A stretch of 64,000 nucleotides of DNA from assembly GCA_016213785.1 (NCBI GenBank), contig JACQZQ010000025.1:1-64000 (forward strand). The letters are read 5' to 3'. Of the stretch, positions 1 to 6,000 are shown piece by piece. Source of the stretch: Acidobacteriota bacterium (GTDB taxonomy: Bacteria; Acidobacteriota; Blastocatellia; Chloracidobacteriales; JADJPF01). Made by a program: the position numbers and the translations under genes. The notes under the pieces were generated by a model. It had not been told where the DNA came from and made no database searches. It worked only from the letters and a program-made list of their open reading frames with translations. How positions within the stretch are numbered: position 1 is the stretch's first letter; every line of letters begins with the position of its first letter.

Positions 1-90
1 AAAGGTGTTAGTAAGCGTTCCATTGCTAGGATTGTTGAGTGTTCTCCTTCCACTCTTTATGATTGGCTTAAACGTAGGAAAATTTCGTAA
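1..90 (+). CDS. C-terminal tail of a transposase or HTH protein, cut by the window edge
   Basis: Frame 1 is open from the first base to a TAA at 88-90 and encodes about 29 residues. They contain a helix-turn-helix pattern: RSIARIVECSPSTLYDWLKR. Such a 'repeat motif, Ser-x-Thr-hydrophobic-x-x-Trp-Leu' helix is common in transposase DNA-binding domains (IS1 InsA-like, IS630-like and resolvase-type HTH). No start is visible because the gene begins outside the window. It lies only about 100 bp before an FGE-sulfatase gene that lacks its normal N-terminus, so an insertion may have removed that end. Family assignment is weak because only the tail is visible. Confidence 0.45.
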   Translation, partial: KGVSKRSIARIVECSPSTLYDWLKRRKIS

Positions 91-188
91 GCCTTATTTG
101 AATCTCATGAGAGTTTTGGTACCTTTGTTGGAAAATACCCAGGAATCAACAATGGGTACAAATAGAACTACCACAACATAAAGTAAAA

Positions 189-803
189 GTGCCAGCATTT
201 TATATAGGAAAATACCAAGTAACCCAAGAACAGTGGGAAGAAATAATGGGGAATAATCCAAGTTACTTAAAAGGAGATAATAAACTGCCAGTAGAAAATG
301 TGAGTTGGGAAGATTCAACAGAGTTTTGTAAGAAACTATCAGAAAAAACAGGAAAAGAGTATAGATTACCAAGTGAGGCAGAATGGGAATATGCCTGTAG
401 AGCAGGAAGTGAAACGCCATTTGCATTTGGAGAAACAATAACACTTGAGATAGTAAACTATAAGGGTAAATATCCATATGGAGAAGCACCCAAAGGTAAA
501 TATAGAGGGAAGACAACGCCAGTAGGGAGTTTAGGAGTAGCTAACGAATTTGGGTTATATGACATGCATGGTAATGTATGGGAATGGTGTCAAGATCCCT
601 GGCATGACAACTACAGTAATGCGCCAACAGATGGCAGTGTCTGGGAACTTACACCTAGTAATAATATGCCCCGGGTCTTGCGAGGTGGTTCGCGCAAAGA
701 CCTTGCTTACAACTGTCGTAGTGCCTACCGCGACAGGAGCACGCCGGACCTACGTTACAACATCAGTGGGTTGCGTGTTGTTATGTTTTGCGCGGACTCT
801 TAA
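189..803 (+). CDS. FGE-sulfatase (SUMF1/C-type-lectin fold) protein, 5'-truncated, likely DGR target
   Basis: The 204 residues form most of a formylglycine-generating-enzyme-like (FGE-sulfatase) domain: [12 protein letters not shown] near residue 5, [14 protein letters not shown] near 60, [13 protein letters not shown] near 117, and RVLRGGS followed by a Cys-Arg-Ser-Ala stretch near 163. The GTG at 189 is only the first possible start. The same frame is open upstream to 111 and encodes residues resembling the usual lead-in (ELPQHKVKV), while a GTF-like piece lies in another frame near 118. The N-terminus is therefore probably truncated or frameshifted. The C-terminal 45 residues have the composition and layout of a diversity-generating retroelement variable region. 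In DGR targets this fold usually displays a hypervariable ligand-binding surface rather than making formylglycine. Confidence 0.75.
   Translation: MPAFYIGKYQVTQEQWEEIMGNNPSYLKGDNKLPVENVSWEDSTEFCKKLSEKTGKEYRLPSEAEWEYACRAGSETPFAFGETITLEIVNYKGKYPYGEAPKGKYRGKTTPVGSLGVANEFGLYDMHGNVWEWCQDPWHDNYSNAPTDGSVWELTPSNNMPRVLRGGSRKDLAYNCRSAYRDRSTPDLRYNISGLRVVMFCADS
666..803 (+). repeat. Putative DGR variable region (VR) at the 3' end of the FGE-sulfatase gene
   Basis: This stretch is visibly richer in G and C than its surroundings. Many codons end in C (cgc, gac, tac, aac, tac, cgc, gac, agc, gac, tac, aac, atc) although neighbouring codons mostly end in A or T. DGR variable regions come from template repeats rich in AAC codons, whose adenines are replaced, giving NNC codons at surface positions of a C-type-lectin-fold domain. 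The encoded pattern (RGGS, variable block, NCRSAYRDR, variable block, GLRVV) matches that class. No template repeat or reverse transcriptase is present in the window, so the call rests on composition, position and fold. Confidence 0.6.
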
Positions 804-837
804 GTAAGATCTTGTACTCTTTTTCCCTATACACTTA

Positions 838-856
838 TAGCGAGCGTAGCGAGCGC
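838..856 (+). repeat. Tandem GCGAGCG direct repeat downstream of the VR
   Basis: GCGAGCG occurs twice, separated by TA, 35 bp after the stop of the FGE-sulfatase gene, and is followed by an A/T run. DGR targets often carry a short structured or repeated element just past the VR that helps define homing. This could be such an element, or a generic interspersed repeat. It does not form a good hairpin by itself. Confidence 0.3.
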
Positions 857-1091
857 ATGAAAATTTTTTTTGATTTTTGGGTTGATTTAAAACAAAGCGT
901 TTAATCAATGCAAAATAAGCTTATATTAGCCTAATTAAAGGGCATCTTATCGCAGCTACACCTACTTACCTATTTCTACACAAATAAAAATATAGACACA
1001 GCTAAACCAAAACGAACTTGGATTAAACTTGGATTGAGAGTAGAATCAGGCTGACATAAAATAATGGCTGAATATATGACAGGAGTAAATC

Positions 1092-1349
1092 ATGAGTACA
1101 TTGCGTAATTTTCATGTTCCGTTACCAGCAAATGTATATGGGCAGTTAAGAGAAGAGGCAGAGAAAAGAAAAGAACCAGCAACAGTAATAGCAAGACAAG
1201 CAATAGAATATTGGCTTAAAGAACAAAAAAAGGTAGCCAGAAGAGCAGCTATTTATGAATATGCCAAAGAGGTAGCGGGCAGTTCAGAAGATTTAGACGA
1301 AGAACTTGAAGCTGCTGGAATAGAATGTTTACTGGAGTCTGAAAGATGA
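1092..1349 (+). CDS. Ribbon-helix-helix-type antitoxin of a MazEF/PemIK pair
   Basis: The 85-residue protein begins with a short beta-strand pattern (TLRNFHVPLPANVYGQLREEA), followed by two helices (ATVIARQAIEYWLKE). This is the layout of a ribbon-helix-helix DNA-binding antitoxin. The C-terminal half is acidic (EDLDEELEAAG), as expected for the part that wraps the toxin. ATG 1092 has an AGGAG-type ribosome site seven to eight bases upstream. Its TGA overlaps the toxin ATG by four bases (ATGA), so the two are translationally coupled. The antitoxin probably represses its own promoter in the 804-1091 gap. The exact RHH subfamily cannot be told from sequence alone. Confidence 0.8.
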   Translation: MSTLRNFHVPLPANVYGQLREEAEKRKEPATVIARQAIEYWLKEQKKVARRAAIYEYAKEVAGSSEDLDEELEAAGIECLLESER

Positions 1350-1687
1350 AGAGAGGGGAAGTGTATTTGGCAGATCTAGCACCGCGTTCTGGCTCAGAAC
1401 AAACAGGAAAAAGGCCAGTAATTGTGGTTTCTAATGATGGTTTTAATAGTTTAGCTAATTGGCGTTCTATAATTGTTATTCCAGTTTCTACCAATCGTGC
1501 AAGAAAAGGAGAAACTTTGGTCAATATTGCAAAAGGTGTAGCTGGTTTGGCTGATGATAGCGTTGCTTTATGTCACCAAATTACTACTATTGACCGTTCC
1601 AAATTTATCAATTATCTAGGTGAGTTACCTCAAAATTTGATGATGGGTATTGAAACAGCTATCAAAGCAGCTTTGGATATGGATTAG
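1346..1687 (+). CDS. mazF: MazF/PemK/Kid-family mRNA interferase toxin
   Basis: The 113-residue protein has the MazF/PemK signature: MKRGEVYLADLAP at the N-terminus, then GSEQTGKRPVIVVSN, then the strand IIVIPVSTN, and the segment GLADDSVALCHQITTIDRSKF. In this family the conserved Arg of the GxEQxGxRP-type loop and the Ser/Thr of IPxSTN contribute to the RNase site, and the toxin cuts single-stranded mRNA at short motifs. The start overlaps the antitoxin stop. The pair sits between a DGR-like gene and a repeat cluster, a typical mobile neighbourhood. Length and motifs appear intact, so it should be active unless neutralised. Confidence 0.88.
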   Translation: MKRGEVYLADLAPRSGSEQTGKRPVIVVSNDGFNSLANWRSIIVIPVSTNRARKGETLVNIAKGVAGLADDSVALCHQITTIDRSKFINYLGELPQNLMMGIETAIKAALDMD

Positions 1688-1727
1688 TACTCTGTAAACT
1701 AAAAAAGCATAGATTCTTAATTTTTAA

Positions 1728-1920
1728 GCCCCAAGGGGGGGCGAAATAATTGTAGCCAAGGGTGTAAACCCTTGGAATAGAAAGAGTTCACATAAAAATA
1801 TCGCCCTACGGGGCAAACAATTATGGGCATCTGTCAATATGCCTATCGCAGTCCATGTTGAGAGTCCATTTAGCTGTCCCTCTGGTACTGCAATCCTCGC
1901 GCTTTAGCGCGGGGTAGTTG
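1728..1920. repeat. Cluster of three hairpin repeats
   Basis: Three good stem-loops lie between the toxin gene and the methylase. At 1728-1742, GCCCC pairs with GGGGC. At 1756-1775, CCAAGGGT and ACCCTTGG flank a GTAA loop. At 1895-1914, an 8-bp stem (CCTCGCGC with GCGCGGGG, one G-T pair) has a TTTA loop. The arms ATAATTGT (near 1746) and ACAATTAT (1817-1824) could close a larger foldback. The first two look like dispersed REP or MITE-like units. Confidence 0.55.
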
Positions 1921-1921
1921 A
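1880..1921 (+). mobile_element. Possible IS200/IS605-type right-end remnant
   Basis: A short unpaired lead (GGTACTGCAATC) precedes a GC-rich hairpin with TTTA loop, followed by GGGGTAGTTGAC. This resembles the terminal hairpin at the right end of IS200/IS605 elements, where TnpB-guide RNAs also end. No TnpA or TnpB reading frame is nearby, so at most a decayed end remains. The resemblance is from memory of the family layout, not an alignment. Confidence 0.3.
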
Positions 1922-1934
1922 CTAAACCTTGTTT

Positions 1935-3002
1935 TTATGTACCAATTAAAAGAATTTCCTGAGAACCAGCATTTGTAGAAAGAGCATACTTGTATTTACC
2001 ATAATATTCTAGCCTAACAAACCGTTTATACTTTTTCATAAGCCCTACTAACTGCAATTCTGAAGGAATGCCATCACTTCTATAAGATACTACTAAAATA
2101 CTATTCTGATAATGGCTAAAGAGTTTATCAAAGGCAAAGAGAATGTTGTTTTTATCTGACCATTCGTTAAATTGTGGAATAAAACGATGATGTTTAGATT
2201 GGTAGTCAATTTTATTTTTCCATTCTGGGTAATCAGCTAATCCTTCTAAAAAATGATAAAACCCAAGATAATCAACTGCTATGCCTTTATTAGAAATATA
2301 TGGAGGGTCGATATAAACTAAATTATGGTCTTTAGACAAGTTAAGCGCGTCTTGATTGTAAGCGATGTTTTCTTGTCCATTATCAAAAACGGCTTGGTTA
2401 GCTTCTTGAACAAAACCTCGAAACCATTTATCAAGCGGTTTATCCCAGGAAGCCTTATTTCCAAAAGAACGCTCAACATCTGCTAGGCGAATGTAAAGAT
2501 TTTTTCTATGAAAAAGATTATAAGGCCGCTTAATGATGCAAGCTTGACAGAGTGCAAAAAAAGCAATAGCAAACTTATATTTATTGTCTAGGTGTCGAAT
2601 GTTAGTAATTATTATATCAATTAAAGCATTCTCTTCATTTGTAAAGTATATATCTGAAAATTTCTCTTGGACAAAACTAGGATAAGTAATATTTGAATGT
2701 TTATTAAGCAGCCAATCTATTTCAGAAGAGTTTAACAAAATGTTTTTATTTTCTATTAAGGCTAGCCCAATATTATAGTTAAAGCATAGTAGGTCATTAT
2801 ATGTTACTTTTTTACCTTTAGTTTTGAGCAGATAAGACACTGACGCTGTTCCGCCAAAAGCGTCTAAGGCGCTTGTAAATTTCAGATCTGAGATTTGTTG
2901 CCAAATCCAATCTACTAATTTAAGTTTACTTCCTTGATAGCGTGTAGAAGGAAACGTACATTTTTCAAGCAAAGTTTTTGGGCAAAAAGCGTTCTTAGGC
3001 AT
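1935..3002 (-). CDS. D12-class DNA adenine-N6 methyltransferase (orphan)
   Basis: The 355 residues have the Dam/D12 order: RYQGSKLKL near residue 21, a SAM-binding DAFGGTASVSYLL loop near 47-59 (the FxGxxS-type motif), and the catalytic DPPY motif (YIDPPYIS) near residue 232. A target-recognition-like insert lies between them. The enzyme should transfer a methyl group from SAM to adenine N6 at a short site. No restriction endonuclease is adjacent, so it may be a solitary regulatory or anti-restriction methylase. It lies on the minus strand 50 bp after the kinase-STAND gene and next to mobile sequence. The ATG at 3002 is the first in frame and fits the expected N-terminus. Confidence 0.85.
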   Translation of the reverse strand: MPKNAFCPKTLLEKCTFPSTRYQGSKLKLVDWIWQQISDLKFTSALDAFGGTASVSYLLKTKGKKVTYNDLLCFNYNIGLALIENKNILLNSSEIDWLLNKHSNITYPSFVQEKFSDIYFTNEENALIDIIITNIRHLDNKYKFAIAFFALCQACIIKRPYNLFHRKNLYIRLADVERSFGNKASWDKPLDKWFRGFVQEANQAVFDNGQENIAYNQDALNLSKDHNLVYIDPPYISNKGIAVDYLGFYHFLEGLADYPEWKNKIDYQSKHHRFIPQFNEWSDKNNILFAFDKLFSHYQNSILVVSYRSDGIPSELQLVGLMKKYKRFVRLEYYGKYKYALSTNAGSQEILLIGT

Positions 3003-3052
3003 GAAAGTATTTTGTTAAAGCGCATAAAGATAACGGTATAATCTAGAGATAA

Positions 3053-6000
3053 CTATTTAATTTCTCTTATAATACGAAAACCTGCATACTCATGACGAGT
3101 TTCAGGAGTATTAGCAACACGAAAAGCAAGCCTACAAAGATTTTCAGGATAAAACCAACCGCCTCCTCGTGCAATACGATATATTCCAGAATTTAATACT
3201 TTTGGATCTATAGTTTTTTCGCTAGGGTAATCTGCATATGAATCCAAACACCATTCAAAGACATTCCCACACATATCATAAAGCCCCCATTTATTGGGGC
3301 TTTTTTTCCCTACAGGATGGGTAGTTTTATCAGAGTTATCTTGATACCAAGCTATATCATCTATTTTTTCTGAGTAGTAACTTCCTTTAGTCCCTGCTCG
3401 TGCAGCATATTCCCATTCTGCTTCAGTTGGTAATCTATATGTTTTCCCTGTTTGTTTTGATAATCTGGCACAAAATTCCACCACTTCATACCAATCTACA
3501 TTTTCTACAGGTAATTCATCGCCCTGAAAATAGGAAGGATTGATACTAAGAACTCTGTTTATTTTAGGTAGTGCAGCTACAGTTTTCCACTGTGCTTGCG
3601 TTACCTCATATTTACTCATATAAAATGGAGAAAGAGTCACTTGATGCAAAGTTTCATCGCCATTACGTAACTTATCAGTCGTAGGTGAACCCATTTCAAA
3701 ATCACCCCCTTCTATTTTTACCATTTCTATTTTTGTCTCATCAACTGATTCTATTTCATATATGGCATTAGTGTTTTTTTGATTTTTTTGATTTTTTTGA
3801 TAGTTTTCAGAAAGTTTTTCAGGTTGTTTATTTGTTAGTTGAGTCTTTACTTCTAGTCGGCCATCCTTTAAATAAACAGATGATTTAGTATTTACAATTT
3901 TTAGTACTTGTTCATAGGCTCTTTCCTCTGGCACTAATGACCATATTTTTGAGGTTTTATCTTCACTTGCTGTTAATATTTTTTCTCCATTACTAGAAAA
4001 TACACCACTATTTAAGCTATTTTGGTGTTCTGCCAAAACAACTAAAAATTTACCTGTGTCTCTTTCCCAAACCCTTGTAGTTTTATCATAAGAATTAGTA
4101 ATAATTAGCTTACTATCAGGGCTAAATCCGCCTGTTTGTATATCTGCCTTGTGAGTAGATAAGGTATAGACTAAGTTACCTATTGTGTCCCAAATACAAG
4201 CTGTTTTATCTCCACTAGTAGTTAAAATATTCTTTCCATCAGGGCTAAATTTTGTGTCTGTAATACTGGCTTTATGCCCAGTTAGTGTAGCAAGTAGTTT
4301 ACTTTCAGCTACTTCCCATATTTTGGCTGTAGTGTCTGTACTTCCAGTAACTATTAATTTGGAGTCAGGGCTAAACTCAACACTCACTATACTAGATTTA
4401 TGACCAGTTAGGGTTGTTTTTAATTCACCATTCTCAATATCCCAAATATTAACTACTTTATCTGCTCCAGCAGTTGCCAGCCATTTACCATTTTTACTAA
4501 AAGACAGTGCATAAATAATTCCTTGATGTCTTTTTAGAGTGTGTATTAACTTACCGTTACTACCATCCCAAATCTTAGCTGTTTTATCATAACTTATTGT
4601 TGCAATCTTTTTTCCATCAGGGCTAAACTTAGCACCTTGGAGCCAATCATTATGACCAGAAAGAGTTGTAACTAAACTACCGTCAATAACTTTCCATAGT
4701 TTAGCCGTTTTGTCTAAACTAGCAGTTACTAATAGTTTTCCATTAGCGCTAAAATCAATAGAGATAACCTCTCTATCATGTCTTAGTATAAAAAGCTCTT
4801 TACCATCAATAGCTTGCCAGATTCGAGCAGTTTTATCTCTACTAGAAGTTGCAACTAGAGTATCATCAGGGCTAAAAACAGCAAATGTTACTGCATCTCT
4901 ATGGTTATCAAGTGTAACAGAAGAATGTTTTTCTAAGGCTGCCAATGCAACTGAAAGCATATACCTTAATGCCAAACTATTAGCCCCTTTTGCGTAAGCC
5001 TCACTTAAATAAACAGCTGCACCTTCTACATTACCTTTAAGCATTTCTTGACGACCTTGTTCTTCATAAAGTTCTAAGGTTTGAAATAGCTGTTTTTTTG
5101 TTTGTTGTCTTTGATAGAACATCACTGCTGAACCTACTATTAGCACAATTATTGTAGTTAGGACTAAGGTTTTTTTTATACGCTGAGAACGGCTTGATTC
5201 CAATAGGCTCGTATTTATAAACTCTTCTTCTATATCTGTTAGTTTTCCTTTATAGCGTTCTTTCCAAACTTGGTATTCTATTAATATTTCATCTCTCCAT
5301 AATAATCCTTTAGTTTTACTATGCTCATTCCATTGACGTGTGGCAGCACGAAGTTGTTCTTTTAGTCTTGCTCCTTCTGTTATTTCTTGTCGCCATTTAG
5401 CTAAACGAGGCCAAGCTGAAAGTAGTGCTTCATGGACTACTTCTATTCTATCTATTCCTTTTTCTCCTTCAGTGCTAACTAGAAGTCTAGCAAGAATTAA
5501 TTTTTCTATCAGTGCTTCACTATCAGCAGTTTTCCCAAGTAACTGTGATAATTCTAGACGTGTTAAAATAGCTCTTGTGTTTTCACTTGTAACCAAGTGT
5601 TGAAAAGCTTCACGAACAAGGGTTTGTTCTTTTTGTGTCATTTGCTCCATAACTTCTTCAGCATGACGAGCTAAAGCGCCTCCAACACCACCCATAGCTT
5701 CATAGCTTCTTCGCCTAAGTTGCTTAAACTCTTTATCACGTTGTTCCCAAAGCTTTGCAGCAGTAAAAGCTAGTAGAGGTAAAGCGCTAGTTTGTTCTGT
5801 TAGTTTATTTACAATTTCTACAGGAAGTTCTTGATCTTCAAATTCATAACCTGTGCGTTTAGCTGGTTCAATAAGAATTCTAAGAAGTTGGCTTGAACCA
5901 GGAGTTGTAAGAAGTTCTAGACTTTGAGCAAGACGGTCTTTTAATCCTCTAAAGTCTTTAACTCTAAAAAGAAAATCATCTCTAACTGTTAATATTACTC

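Noticed and set aside
838-856. Hairpin terminator at the GCGAGCG repeat
   Set aside because: The sequence is a direct repeat, not an inverted one, and gives no stable stem on its own.
3776-3802. Short poly-T runs inside the kinase-STAND gene read as a repeat array
   Set aside because: They encode an Asn/Lys-Gln linker (NQKNQKN) in frame and are ordinary low-complexity coding sequence.
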